This document shows positions 33,757 through 41,722 of a stretch of DNA of 64,000 nucleotides, piece after piece. The notes beneath the pieces are model-generated. The model was not told the origin of the DNA. It did no database searches and saw only the letters and a list, made by a program, of their open reading frames with translations. The stretch lies in assembly GCF_024648825.1 (NCBI RefSeq), contig NZ_JANBBE010000012.1, forward strand, positions 62,001 to 126,000. The letters are read 5' to 3'. The stretch comes from Lentzea californiensis (lineage in GTDB: Bacteria > Actinomycetota > Actinomycetes > Mycobacteriales > Pseudonocardiaceae). A program made the position numbers and the translations under genes. How positions within the stretch are numbered: position 1 is the stretch's first letter; each line of letters opens with the position of its first letter.

Positions 33757-34938
33757 ATGAAGCAAGAGTTCGTGCGTGCCAAGCCGCACCTCAACATCGG
33801 CACCATGGGACACGTCGACCACGGCAAGACCACGCTGACCGCGGCCATCACCAAGGTTCTGTCCGAAATGGACCCTTCGGGCACCACCTTCACGGCGTTC
33901 GACCGGATCGACCGGGCGCCCGAGGAGCTGGCCCGCGGCATCACGATCAACATCGCGCACGTCGAGTACGAGACGCCGACGCGTCACTACGCGCACGTCG
34001 ACATGCCCGGCCACGCCGACTACGTGAAGAACATGATCACGGGGGCGGCGCAGCTGGACGGCGCGATCCTCGTGGTGTCCGCGGAGGACGGCACGATGCC
34101 GCAGACGCGCGAACACGTGGTGCTGGCGCACCGCGTGGGCGTGCCGTACGTGGTGGTGGCGTTGAACAAGGCTGACGCGGTGAGCGATCCGGAGCTGCTC
34201 GACCTGGTCGAGCTGGAGATCCGCGACCTGCTCTCGCAGTACGGCTTCGACGGTGACGCCACCCCGGTCGTGCGGGTCTCCGGCCTGCGCGCGCTGCAGG
34301 GCGACCCGGAGTGGGTGCGGTCGGTGGTGTCGCTGCTCGACGCCGTGGACACGCACGTGCCGGTGCCGGAGCGGGACCTGGGTGGCGCGTTCCTGATGCC
34401 GATCGAGAACGTCCTGACCATCACCGGCCGCGGCACCGTTGTGACCGGCGCGGTGGAGCGCGGTGTGCTCGGCCTCGGCGACGCGGTCGAGGTGCTCGGC
34501 CTGGGCGACTCCGTGACGTCCGTGGCCACCGGCATCGAGACGTTCGGCAAGCCCATGCAGCAGGCCCAGGCGGGAGACAACGCCGCGATCCTGCTGCGCG
34601 GGGTGAAGCGCGGTGACGTCCGGCGCGGCCAGGTCCTGGCCCTGCCGGGCAGCGTCGCGCCGCACACCCGGTTCCGCGCGTCCGTGTACCTGCTCTCGCA
34701 CGCCGAGGGCGGCAGGCACACGGGCATCGCGTCGAACTACCGCCCGCAGTTCCACTTCCGCACCGGCGACGTCGTCGGCGTGGTGGAGCTCGACAGGACG
34801 CTGGCCCTGCCAGGTGACACCGTCGAGGTCACGGTGGAGCTGGGCAAGGCGGTGGCGATGGACACCGGGCTGGGCTTCGCGATTCGCGAGGGCGGCAAGA
34901 CCGTGGGTGCCGGCACGGTCGGCGAGATCCTCGCTTAG
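33757..34938 (+). CDS. tuf: Elongation factor Tu paralogue (cysteine-free)
   Basis: A 393-residue translational GTPase with all three EF-Tu domains: G1 GHVDHGKT (18-25), effector RGITI (60-64), G3 DMPGH (82-86), G4 NKAD (137-140), then GRGTVVTGAVERG and a C-terminal NYRPQFHFRTGDV. EF-Tu-GTP delivers aminoacyl-tRNA to the ribosome. Typical housekeeping EF-Tu has DCPGH and NKCD; here both cysteines are replaced and no cysteine is present anywhere, and NKAD is followed by AVSD rather than MVDD. No rpsL/rpsG/fusA genes adjoin it, so it is a second tuf like the divergent Streptomyces tuf3, reported to be inessential and under positive stringent control. Structured RNA flanks both ends. Confidence 0.93.
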   Translation: MKQEFVRAKPHLNIGTMGHVDHGKTTLTAAITKVLSEMDPSGTTFTAFDRIDRAPEELARGITINIAHVEYETPTRHYAHVDMPGHADYVKNMITGAAQLDGAILVVSAEDGTMPQTREHVVLAHRVGVPYVVVALNKADAVSDPELLDLVELEIRDLLSQYGFDGDATPVVRVSGLRALQGDPEWVRSVVSLLDAVDTHVPVPERDLGGAFLMPIENVLTITGRGTVVTGAVERGVLGLGDAVEVLGLGDSVTSVATGIETFGKPMQQAQAGDNAAILLRGVKRGDVRRGQVLALPGSVAPHTRFRASVYLLSHAEGGRHTGIASNYRPQFHFRTGDVVGVVELDRTLALPGDTVEVTVELGKAVAMDTGLGFAIREGGKTVGAGTVGEILA

Positions 34939-35103
34939 AGCGCGGTGACCACCAACCTCCGCCGGTTGCTTCGAGCGGCCAGGCGGGCGCATCGCGGCGC
35001 CGCCCCGCACCCTCATATCGGACATATGGGGGTGCGGGGGCGGTGTCGTGAGGTGCCCTACTGGGTGCCCGAAGCAACCGGTGGAGATTGTGGTCACCGC
35101 GCT
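34939..35103. repeat. 165-nt long imperfect inverted repeat (extended hairpin)
   Basis: Begins at the base after the EF-Tu stop codon. The left half (34939-35018) and right half (35024-35103) pair almost end to end around a CGGAC loop. The outer ends share AGCGCGGTGACCAC exactly, then CCGGTTGCTTCG; the inner part pairs GCACCC-CATAT with ATATG-GGGTGC. By hand alignment about 66 Watson-Crick pairs, 7 G-U pairs, 6 mismatches and two 1-nt bulges. Most differences between arms are G-to-A and so still pair in RNA. Confidence 0.85.
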
Positions 35104-35142
35104 GGGCGGCGACGACCCGCGAAGGTGGTCGCGCTGCCTTGG

Positions 35143-35176
35143 AAAGCGCGGTGGGACAACAGTCCCGCCGCGCTTT
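35143..35176. terminator. Bidirectional hairpin terminator
   Basis: AAAGCGCGGTGGGAC pairs with GTCCCGCCGCGCTTT (one U-G pair) across an AACA loop: 15 bp with A and T runs on the two sides. It separates the EF-Tu unit from the convergent DUF6766 gene, whose stop lies 6 nt further on. Confidence 0.85.
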
Positions 35177-35181
35177 CGTCG

Positions 35182-35847
35182 TCAACCGGACCTGTCACTC
35201 ACCGCATGCGGGGAGCCGACGGGCTTCGACTCGGGCGAGCCGCGTTGCCGCAGGTAGACGCTCAGAATCGCCATCGACGCGATGGCGAGGAACTCGGACT
35301 GCCAGTTCTGCAGCGACCGGTTCCAGAAGTCGGCGCTCAGGAAGTACTGGAACAGCCCCATCTTCTCGGCCAGCGGGTCGGAGTTGTTGGCGTACCAGCC
35401 CGCCACCCACTGCAACGACCACGAGATCAGGAACAGCACCAGCATCGCGAGCCCGAGCGACTTCGAGTAGAAGGCGGTGCGCCAGCCACCGGCCTTCGCC
35501 CACTTCGGCGAGTCCTTCTTGACGTACGCGCCGACCTGCTGTTCCTCGTCGGTCTCGTGGCCGGCCTTCTCCGCGGGCTTCGACTCGGTGGAGCCGCGCT
35601 GGATGAGCCAGACCGTAGCGGTCACGTACAGGAAGAACTGCAGGTACTCGGACTGCCAGTTCTCCACGACGTCGACGAGGAAGTCGGCGGAGAACAGGTA
35701 GGAGCTTAGTGTCATCAACGGCTGACCCAGCGCAGCCTGACGCTCGTTGTAGTCGGCGTGGCCCGCGAAGAACTGGCCGACCAGCGCCGCGAGGAACAGC
35801 CCGCCGAAGACGAGCGTCAGGCTGTGCTCGCGCAGGAATCTCCTCAT
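35182..35847 (-). CDS. DUF6766-family membrane protein
   Basis: A 221-residue integral membrane protein with about four helices (LTLVFGGLFLAALVGQFFAG; LQFFLYVTATVWLIQRGS; SLGLAMLVLFLISWSLQWVAGW in two parts; AIASMAILSVYLRQRGS). Two similar WQSE(Y/F)L...RGS(T/P)ESKP units suggest an internal duplication. This matches DUF6766, function unknown. It is 27 nt upstream of nothing else on this strand until the F420-type gene, which ends at 35875, so it could be the last member of the 40096-35875 operon. Confidence 0.82.
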   Translation of the reverse strand: MRRFLREHSLTLVFGGLFLAALVGQFFAGHADYNERQAALGQPLMTLSSYLFSADFLVDVVENWQSEYLQFFLYVTATVWLIQRGSTESKPAEKAGHETDEEQQVGAYVKKDSPKWAKAGGWRTAFYSKSLGLAMLVLFLISWSLQWVAGWYANNSDPLAEKMGLFQYFLSADFWNRSLQNWQSEFLAIASMAILSVYLRQRGSPESKPVGSPHAVSDRSG

Positions 35848-35874
35848 AGGACCGGGTGCCCTGCGCTCAAGGCA

Positions 35875-36825
35875 TCAAACATCGATCAGCGGCACGACTT
35901 CCTTGGCCCAGAACTCGAAGAACTCCTGCTGCTGCGGCCCGATCTGCTGCACGTGGAGCTCGTCGAAACCGGCCTCGGCGAACTCCTTGACCTTCTCCGC
36001 GTACTTCTCCGGATCCGGGCCGCACGGGATCGCCTTCCCGATCATCTCGGGCGTGACCAGCTCGGACGCCTGCTCGAAGTGCTTGGGCGTCGGCAGCACC
36101 TGGGCCAGCTCACCGGGCAGGCCGTCGTTGGGCCACAACCGGTGCGCGGTCGCCACCGCCTCGTCCTCGGACGCCGCGTAGCAGACCTTCAGGCCGCTCT
36201 GCGCCGGACCGCGGCCGCCCTCGGCGCGGTACTTCTCCACCAGGTCGCCGACCGGGCCGACGCTGACGTAGCCGTCACCGCAGCGGGCCGCGAGCTTGAC
36301 CGCCTTCGGGCCGAACGCCGAGACGTAGATCGGCACCGGGCGTTCGGGCACGGTGTAGATGCGGGCGTTCTCAACCGTGTAGTGCTTGCCGTGGTGGGTG
36401 ACCTCGTCGCCCTGGTGCAGCGTGCGGATGAGGCCGATCGCCTCCTCCAGCATCTCGAGCCGTACGTCGGCGGACGGCCAGCGGTCGCCCAGCACGTGCT
36501 CGTTCAGGGCCTCGCCGCTGCCGACGCCGAGCACGAACCGGCCCTCGGTCTGGACGGCCGCGGTGGCGGCGGCCTGCGCGATGACGGCCGGGTGGATGCG
36601 GACGGTCGGGCAGGTCACGGCCGTGGTGATCGGCAGCGACACGGTCTCGGACAGCGCGCCGATCGTGCCCCAGACGAACGGTGACTGGCCCTGCTCGTCG
36701 TTCCACGGGTGGTAGTGGTCCGAGATCCACAGCGACTCGAAGCCGTGGTCCTCGGCCATCTTCGCGTTCCTGACCAGCTCACGCGGTCCGTGTTCTTCTG
36801 AAGAGAGGAAATAGCCCAGTTTCAC
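35875..36825 (-). CDS. LLM-class F420-dependent oxidoreductase (TIGR03557 type)
   Basis: A 316-residue luciferase-like TIM-barrel enzyme: VKLGYFLSSEEHGPRELVRNA, then WISDHYHPW and RFVLGVGSGEALNEHVLGD. These motifs match F420-dependent glucose-6-phosphate dehydrogenase-like proteins of actinomycetes, which move hydride to or from coenzyme F420. The substrate is uncertain. GTG 36825 overlaps the stop of the pyruvate-oxidase-like gene by 4 nt (GTGA), so it is coupled to it as the last gene of a five-gene operon. Confidence 0.9.
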   Translation of the reverse strand: MKLGYFLSSEEHGPRELVRNAKMAEDHGFESLWISDHYHPWNDEQGQSPFVWGTIGALSETVSLPITTAVTCPTVRIHPAVIAQAAATAAVQTEGRFVLGVGSGEALNEHVLGDRWPSADVRLEMLEEAIGLIRTLHQGDEVTHHGKHYTVENARIYTVPERPVPIYVSAFGPKAVKLAARCGDGYVSVGPVGDLVEKYRAEGGRGPAQSGLKVCYAASEDEAVATAHRLWPNDGLPGELAQVLPTPKHFEQASELVTPEMIGKAIPCGPDPEKYAEKVKEFAEAGFDELHVQQIGPQQQEFFEFWAKEVVPLIDV

Positions 36826-38582
36826 GGCAGCAACTCCTGGATCTTGGTCTTGAGGCCGCGCGTCATGAGCTCCCAGGCGTCCGGGTCGCCACGCAGCACC
36901 GCCTCGGTCATGTCCTTGATCTGTTCGAACGTCGCGTGGGGCGGGATCGGCGGCACGTTCGGATCGCAGCGCACGTCGAGGACGGTCGAGCCGTCGAACG
37001 CGAGCGCCGTCTCCCACGCCGTGCCGAGCTGCGCGGGGTCGTTGACCTCGATGCCCTGCAGGCCGATCGACCGCGCGAAGGCGGCGTACGAGATGTCCGG
37101 AAGCGTTTGCGACTCCTCGAACTTCGGCGCGCCGCCCATCGCGCGCAGCTCCCACGTGACCTGGTTGAGGTCGTTGTTGTGGAACACGCACACGACGCAA
37201 CGAACGCCGTATCGACGCAGTGTCAGCAACTCCGCCATGCCGTTCATCTGCATCGCGCCGTCGCCGACCAACGCGATCAACGGCCGGTTCGGCTGTGCGA
37301 AGGCGGCACCCAGCGCGTACGGGACGGCGCAGCCCATGGTGGCCAGCGTGCCGGACAGCGAGGACCGCACGTTGCCGCGGATCTTGAGCAGCCGCGCGTA
37401 CCAGTTCGTCGCGGAACCCGAGTCCGCCGTGACGATCGCGTTGTGGGGAAGGCGTTTCGAGAGCTCGGAGACGATCCGCATCGGGTTGACGGGATCGGCC
37501 GGCACCTGGGCCTGCCGTTCGACGACCTCCCACCAGCGCTCGACGTTCGCCTCGATCGTCTCCCGCCACGAGCGGTCGGTCTTGTGCTCCAGCAACGGGA
37601 TCAGCGCGCGCAACGCCTCCCGCGCGTCGCCGACGAGGTTGACCTCCGTCGGGTAGCGCATGCCGATCGCACGACCGTCGACGTCGATCTGCACTCCGCG
37701 TGCTTTGCCGTACTGCGGCAGGAACTGCGAGTACGGGAAGTTCGACCCGACGATCAGCAACCGGTCGCAGTCCCGCATCATCTCGTAGGACGGTCTGGTG
37801 CCGAGCAGCCCGATCGACCCCGTGACGTACGGCAGGTCGTCCGGCAGCACGTCCTTGCCCAGCAACGCCTTCGCGACACCGGCACCGAGCAGGTCGGCGA
37901 CCGCGCGCACCTCCTCGGCGGCGTCGCGGGCGCCCTGCCCGATCAGGATCGCGACCTTCTCGCCGCTGTTGAGCACCTCGGCCGCGCGCCGGACGTCGTC
38001 GAGCGCGGGCACGACGGACGAGACAGGACGGGACGGCGGGCTCGACGGGATGTACTTGAACTCGTGCTTGGGCGCGGAGTACTCCTGCTCCTGCACGTCG
38101 TTCGGGATGATCAGCACGGCCGGCGCGCGGTCGGCGGCGGCCGTGCGCATCGCCCTGTCCAGCGCGTTCGGCAGCTGCTCGGGCACCGTCACGTCGACCA
38201 GGAACGAGGCGACGTCGCGGAACAGCGAGTGCAGGTCGACTTCCTGCTGGTAGCTGCCGCCCATCGCGGTGCGGGCGGTCTGGCCGACGATCGCGACGAC
38301 CGGCACGTGGTCGAGCTTCGCGTCGTACAGCCCGTTGAGCAGGTGGATCGCGCCAGGACCGCTGGTGGCCAGGCACACGCCGACGTCGCCGCTGAACTTC
38401 GCGAAGCCGACCGCGGCGAACGCGGCCATCTCCTCGTGGCGGGTCTGGATGAACTTGGGGTCGTTGTCCGCCTTGCCGAACGCCGCCACGATCCCGTTGA
38501 TGCCGTCGCCGGGATACGCGAACACCTGCTTGACACCCCAGTCGCGCAGGCGCTGGACGACGAAGTCGCCGACGGTCGTCAC
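36822..38582 (-). CDS. Thiamine-diphosphate enzyme, pyruvate oxidase/pyruvate:quinone oxidoreductase-like
   Basis: A 586-residue three-domain ThDP enzyme: N-terminal Pyr domain with the catalytic glutamate in RHEEMAAFAAVG, a central FAD/cofactor-type domain and a C-terminal PP domain with the GDGAMQMNG...HNN metal-ThDP motif. Length and motifs fit PoxB-like pyruvate dehydrogenase (quinone), which makes acetate and CO2. In actinomycetes this gene often adjoins F420-type and metallophosphoesterase genes. It overlaps both neighbours by 4 nt. Confidence 0.9.
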   Translation of the reverse strand: MTTVGDFVVQRLRDWGVKQVFAYPGDGINGIVAAFGKADNDPKFIQTRHEEMAAFAAVGFAKFSGDVGVCLATSGPGAIHLLNGLYDAKLDHVPVVAIVGQTARTAMGGSYQQEVDLHSLFRDVASFLVDVTVPEQLPNALDRAMRTAAADRAPAVLIIPNDVQEQEYSAPKHEFKYIPSSPPSRPVSSVVPALDDVRRAAEVLNSGEKVAILIGQGARDAAEEVRAVADLLGAGVAKALLGKDVLPDDLPYVTGSIGLLGTRPSYEMMRDCDRLLIVGSNFPYSQFLPQYGKARGVQIDVDGRAIGMRYPTEVNLVGDAREALRALIPLLEHKTDRSWRETIEANVERWWEVVERQAQVPADPVNPMRIVSELSKRLPHNAIVTADSGSATNWYARLLKIRGNVRSSLSGTLATMGCAVPYALGAAFAQPNRPLIALVGDGAMQMNGMAELLTLRRYGVRCVVCVFHNNDLNQVTWELRAMGGAPKFEESQTLPDISYAAFARSIGLQGIEVNDPAQLGTAWETALAFDGSTVLDVRCDPNVPPIPPHATFEQIKDMTEAVLRGDPDAWELMTRGLKTKIQELLP

Positions 38583-39298
38583 GAGCTTCCCTCCAACACG
38601 TAGACCGTGTAGGCGGAACGGATGATCGGCTGCGCGACGTTGCGGACCCGCACCCCGCCCGGCGTCAGGCCCTGCTCGGTGCCGAAGTGCGCGTGGCCGT
38701 GCACGGCGAGATGCGTGCCGGTCGAGTCGATGGCCTCACCGAGCAGGTACGAACCGAGGAACGGGTAGATCTCCGGCGGTTCGCCGCGCAACGTGTCCGG
38801 CACGGGCGCGTAGTGCGTCAGCGCGACCTTGATGTCGGTGTCCAGTTCGGACAGCGCCTGCTCGAGGGTCTCCGCGATGTCGCAGGTGTGCTGGATGAAC
38901 GCCTTCATCTCGCGCTCGCCGAACGCGCTCCCGCACTTGCCCGCGAACCCGCCGCCGAACCCCTTCACACCCGCGATGCCGATCGAGCAGCCGTTGACCC
39001 GGTGGGTGAACGTCGTGCCCTCCAGCACGTGGATGCCCTTGTCCTGCAGCGTCTTGGTGACTTCGAGGGGTTTGTCGTCCTGGTGGTCGTGGTTGCCCAG
39101 CACGGCGACCACGGGCACCGGCAGGTCCGCGAACTCGTCCGCGACCACCTCGGCCTCGACGACCGTGCCGTGCCTGGTCAGGTCGCCGGCCAGCAGCAGG
39201 ATGTCCGCGTGCTCGCCGACCTTCTCCAACGCCGGCCGGAGGTGCCCGCGCATGTCCTCGCCGAGGTGGATGTCCCCGACCGCAGCGACTCGGATCAT
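38579..39298 (-). CDS. Calcineurin-type metallophosphoesterase
   Basis: A 239-residue phosphoesterase with the full metal set: VGDIHLGEDM (D-x-H), LAGDLTRHG (GD), VLGNHDHQDD (GNHD), and late VHGHAHFGTEQG (GH-x-H). It hydrolyses phosphomono- or diesters; the substrate is not readable from sequence. It overlaps the BON gene and the pyruvate-oxidase-like gene by 4 nt each (ATGA). Confidence 0.92.
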   Translation of the reverse strand: MIRVAAVGDIHLGEDMRGHLRPALEKVGEHADILLLAGDLTRHGTVVEAEVVADEFADLPVPVVAVLGNHDHQDDKPLEVTKTLQDKGIHVLEGTTFTHRVNGCSIGIAGVKGFGGGFAGKCGSAFGEREMKAFIQHTCDIAETLEQALSELDTDIKVALTHYAPVPDTLRGEPPEIYPFLGSYLLGEAIDSTGTHLAVHGHAHFGTEQGLTPGGVRVRNVAQPIIRSAYTVYVLEGSS

Positions 39299-39543
39299 CG
39301 CAGGTCCTCCTCACCCTCCGGTTCACCCGCAGGTGTCACGCGCACGTCGTTGTAGATCGTCAGCTCGGGGGCGGTCTCGTGCAGGACCTCCTCCAGGGCG
39401 GCCCGGCGTTCGGCGCAGGCCACGTCGCCGGAGAGCATCACGTGGTCACCGCGCACCGTGACCCGGACGCCCAGCTCGGCGGTCCGCGGGTCCTCGGCCA
39501 CCGCCCTACGCAGATTTGCCGCCAGGTACTGCTCGGAACTCAT
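39295..39543 (-). CDS. BON-domain protein
   Basis: An 82-residue cytosolic protein consisting of one BON-like domain: DPRTAELGVRVTVRGDHVML, then SGDVACAERRAALEEVL and a final IYNDVRVTPAG strand. BON domains bind phospholipid or small ligands. ATG 39543 is chosen at the start of the domain; it lies inside the 3' end of the nucleotidyltransferase gene (38-nt overlap). Confidence 0.85.
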   Translation of the reverse strand: MSSEQYLAANLRRAVAEDPRTAELGVRVTVRGDHVMLSGDVACAERRAALEEVLHETAPELTIYNDVRVTPAGEPEGEEDLR

Positions 39544-40096
39544 TGCCTCTCCCGATGATGTCCAGGCGTTCGATGAGGACCAGGAACGCTTCGGCGTAAG
39601 GAGAGTGCTTGGTCTCCTCGCGCACGCGTTCCCAGTCGATCTGTTCTCGCAATGCACGGGCGAAGGGCAGCAGTTCGCTGAAGTCGCAGCGGTGCCCGTC
39701 CAGCACCAGCAGCTTGCTGCTCAGCACGAACGTCGCCGGCATGACCGGCAGCAACACCGATCCGACGGGCATGTCCTCGGCCATGGCGAGGATCTCGTCC
39801 GTCACCGGCCGTTCGTTGGGCCGGAACAACAGGTCCACCAGCGAATCGCCGTCGTAGACCTTCAGCAACCAGTCCTCGGGCGGCTCCGCGGCACGGAGTC
39901 CCGCCTCCACCAGCACCCGCACGGCCTCGGTGGCGTCCTGTTCCCGCACCAGGAGGTCGACGTCGTGTTCACTCGCCGGACCTCCTCGCGCGTAACCGGC
40001 ACAACCACCGGTCAAGGCGAACGGAATCTCCGCTCCGCGTAAGGCCTTGGCGACCTTGGTCAACGTCCGCAGCAGCTCGGCCTGCACGTCGCTCAT
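39506..40096 (-). CDS. Nucleotidyltransferase-fold protein
   Basis: A 196-residue protein with the nucleotidyltransferase signature FALTGGCAGYARGG, then HDVDLLV (G-G...D-x-D), near residues 26-50, and VDLLFRP. It resembles AbiEii/aminoglycoside-type transferases that attach NMP to a target. First gene of the five-gene overlapping operon running to 35875. Confidence 0.85.
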   Translation of the reverse strand: MSDVQAELLRTLTKVAKALRGAEIPFALTGGCAGYARGGPASEHDVDLLVREQDATEAVRVLVEAGLRAAEPPEDWLLKVYDGDSLVDLLFRPNERPVTDEILAMAEDMPVGSVLLPVMPATFVLSSKLLVLDGHRCDFSELLPFARALREQIDWERVREETKHSPYAEAFLVLIERLDIIGRGNEFRAVPGGKSA

Positions 40097-40132
40097 GCAC
40101 TCGCGGTTACCCGGCTGATCGCGAGGTGAACC

Positions 40133-40633
40133 TCAGTCCGTCGCGAGCCGCGCGTGAGTTTCGGTGTCGAACCGGGCGCCGTCGTAGAGCAACCGGGACC
40201 GCTCGACGCCCTCCACCGCGAAACCCGCTCCCGTCGCGACACGACAGGAAGCGGGGTTGTCCATGCGATGCGCGAGTTCGAGGCGGAACAGGCCGAGCTC
40301 GGAGAAGGCGAACTCGCTGAGCTCGCGGCACGCCCTGGTCGCCAGCCCCTTGCCGCGCGCCTCCTCCCGCATCCAGTAGGAGACCCACCCGGTCAGGTGA
40401 CGGCGCTCGACGCTGGACACGGCGACGTTGCCCACGGGAACGCCCTCGTGCAGCACGGCGAACGAGTAGGCGCTGTCGTCGATCTGGCGGGACGTGAGCA
40501 GCGCGATCCACTCCTCGGCGGCGGCGAGGGAGTCGATCTGCGAGGTGAACTGGCGGTCCATCATCTTCTCGGCCGACGCGGCCAGGATGATCGGTGCGTC
40601 TTCGGGGTACCAGGGCCGCAGCAGGGTGTCCAC
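40133..40633 (-). CDS. GNAT-family N-acetyltransferase
   Basis: A 166-residue GNAT protein of the RimJ/RimL type: VSYWMREEARGKGLATRACRE (acetyl-CoA loop R-x-x-G-x-G/A, spanning about 89-109) and a LELAHRMDNPASCRVATGAGF ending. It acetylates an amine on protein or small molecule. GTG 40633 follows AAGGTGG. Divergent from the zinc-ribbon gene across a region with nested inverted repeats. Confidence 0.9.
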   Translation of the reverse strand: MDTLLRPWYPEDAPIILAASAEKMMDRQFTSQIDSLAAAEEWIALLTSRQIDDSAYSFAVLHEGVPVGNVAVSSVERRHLTGWVSYWMREEARGKGLATRACRELSEFAFSELGLFRLELAHRMDNPASCRVATGAGFAVEGVERSRLLYDGARFDTETHARLATD

Positions 40634-40640
40634 CTGTCCA

Positions 40641-40696
40641 CCTTCTGAATTCCGCGGGCCCTCTGCAACTCAGAGGGGTGCTCGAACGTCAGAAGG
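40641..40696. promoter_or_regulatory. Nested inverted repeats between divergent genes
   Basis: Outer perfect arms CCTTCTGA (40641-40648) and TCAGAAGG (40689-40696) enclose an inner hairpin CCCTCTG/CAGAGGG (40659-40677). The structure spans most of the gap between the GNAT and zinc-ribbon starts and may be a shared operator or a leader hairpin for the latter. Confidence 0.4.
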
Positions 40697-40718
40697 ACAT
40701 CCGGGACGAGGAGAGCAG

Positions 40719-40943
40719 ATGGTCATTTTCGGCTGGCGGACGACGATCGAGCAGTTGCGGATGCTGACGCTGGTGTGCGGGCACTGCCACCACCAGGCGG
40801 CGCACAACCTGTTCCGGCGCTACACGAAGCCGACCGTCTTCTTCATCCCGCTGTTCACCATCAGCAGCAAGTACGGGCTGCAGTGCACCTTCTGCGGCGT
40901 CTCGTACGACATCAGCAAGATGCACGCGCATCAGCTCGTCTGA
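40719..40943 (+). CDS. Small zinc-ribbon protein
   Basis: A 74-residue protein with two CxxC knuckles, VCGHCHHQ (about 19-26) and QCTFCGVSY (about 54-62), separated by a hydrophobic stretch KPTVFFIPLFTISSKYG. This looks like a zinc-ribbon of the kind seen in small actinomycete proteins that bind membrane or ribosome. GAGGAG precedes the ATG. Function unknown. Confidence 0.75.
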   Translation: MVIFGWRTTIEQLRMLTLVCGHCHHQAAHNLFRRYTKPTVFFIPLFTISSKYGLQCTFCGVSYDISKMHAHQLV

Positions 40944-41001
40944 CAGGCAGGGCAGCCAGGCGCGTACTCGTCGGTGGTGACGCGCCCGCACTCCGGGCAG
41001 A

Positions 41002-41586
41002 TCAGCTCGAGAAGGCAGGCCGGCTCAGCTTCAGGGACACGACCGAGGTCCACACCCAGCCGATCGTCGCGACCACGTAGAGCAGCACCGTGCCCCCGGG
41101 GTCGCCCAGGAACGCCATCGGCACCATCAGGAGCACGCCCGTCAGGCCGCTCATCACCGCCAGCCACCCTCCGAGCGTACGCGCGAACACGAAGCACGCC
41201 CCGATCCAGCCGATCATCGCGAGCCCGAACGCGACGGCGTGCAGAGTGCCGTGCCAGGACAGCGCCGCGGGTGGGCCGTCGGGTGCTCCGGCGGGGAAGC
41301 CCATGGCCGGATCCGCCACGAACACCCCGCCGAGGACCATCCCGGCCCCCATAAGGCCGATCAGCCGCGCTCCCCACCGCGTGTGCCTGGCCATGCCCGT
41401 CGCCGCGACCAGGAACAGCGCGCCGCTGACGACGAAGTTCGCGATCTGGACCCAGCCCAGTGATCCGAGGCTGAGCATGCTGAACGGGTGCCGCGAGAGG
41501 TCGAAGCCCTCTCGGGTGAACGCCTGGGCGTACCCGACGGCGAGGTAGAGCGGACCGGCGACGACGCCACAGGCGATGCGGGACAA
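41002..41586 (-). CDS. DUF998-family membrane protein
   Basis: A 194-residue protein with six predicted helices, beginning GVVAGPLYLAVGYAQAFTR and including FDLSRHPFSMLSLGSLGWVQ, the signature of DUF998. Function unknown. It is divergent from an SRPBCC protein across an operator-like repeat with one -35 hexamer facing each way, so the two are likely co-regulated. Confidence 0.87.
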   Translation of the reverse strand: MSRIACGVVAGPLYLAVGYAQAFTREGFDLSRHPFSMLSLGSLGWVQIANFVVSGALFLVAATGMARHTRWGARLIGLMGAGMVLGGVFVADPAMGFPAGAPDGPPAALSWHGTLHAVAFGLAMIGWIGACFVFARTLGGWLAVMSGLTGVLLMVPMAFLGDPGGTVLLYVVATIGWVWTSVVSLKLSRPAFSS

Positions 41587-41640
41587 GGGTTCCTCCTGGA
41601 GTTCGGTGTGGGGAGAACGGAATCACCGACAAGTTTTTTT

Positions 41641-41690
41641 GTCAAGACTAGAGTCACTGTCTTGACGAAGAGAATCGTCGGCGGCAGGAT
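41641..41690. promoter_or_regulatory. Divergent promoters inside a perfect inverted repeat
   Basis: GTCAAGAC (41641-41648) and GTCTTGAC (41659-41666) are exact 8-bp inverted arms 10 nt apart. Each arm supplies a TTGAC -35 hexamer: TTGACG rightward (41662-41667), followed after 17 nt by CAGGAT (41685-41690), and TTGACA leftward toward the DUF998 gene. A repressor at this site would block both genes. No local regulator gene is seen next to it. Confidence 0.55.
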
Positions 41691-41722
41691 GGGACCATCA
41701 CGCACCAGGACAGGGAGAACCG

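Noticed and set aside
33253..35097. Minus-strand 614-codon frame over the EF-Tu gene
   Set aside because: It is antisense to an intact EF-Tu coding sequence and has shadow composition.
34939..35103. Transposable element with target-site duplication
   Set aside because: The inverted repeat is MITE-like in shape, but no direct repeats flank it and no transposase is present; left as a repeat of unknown origin.
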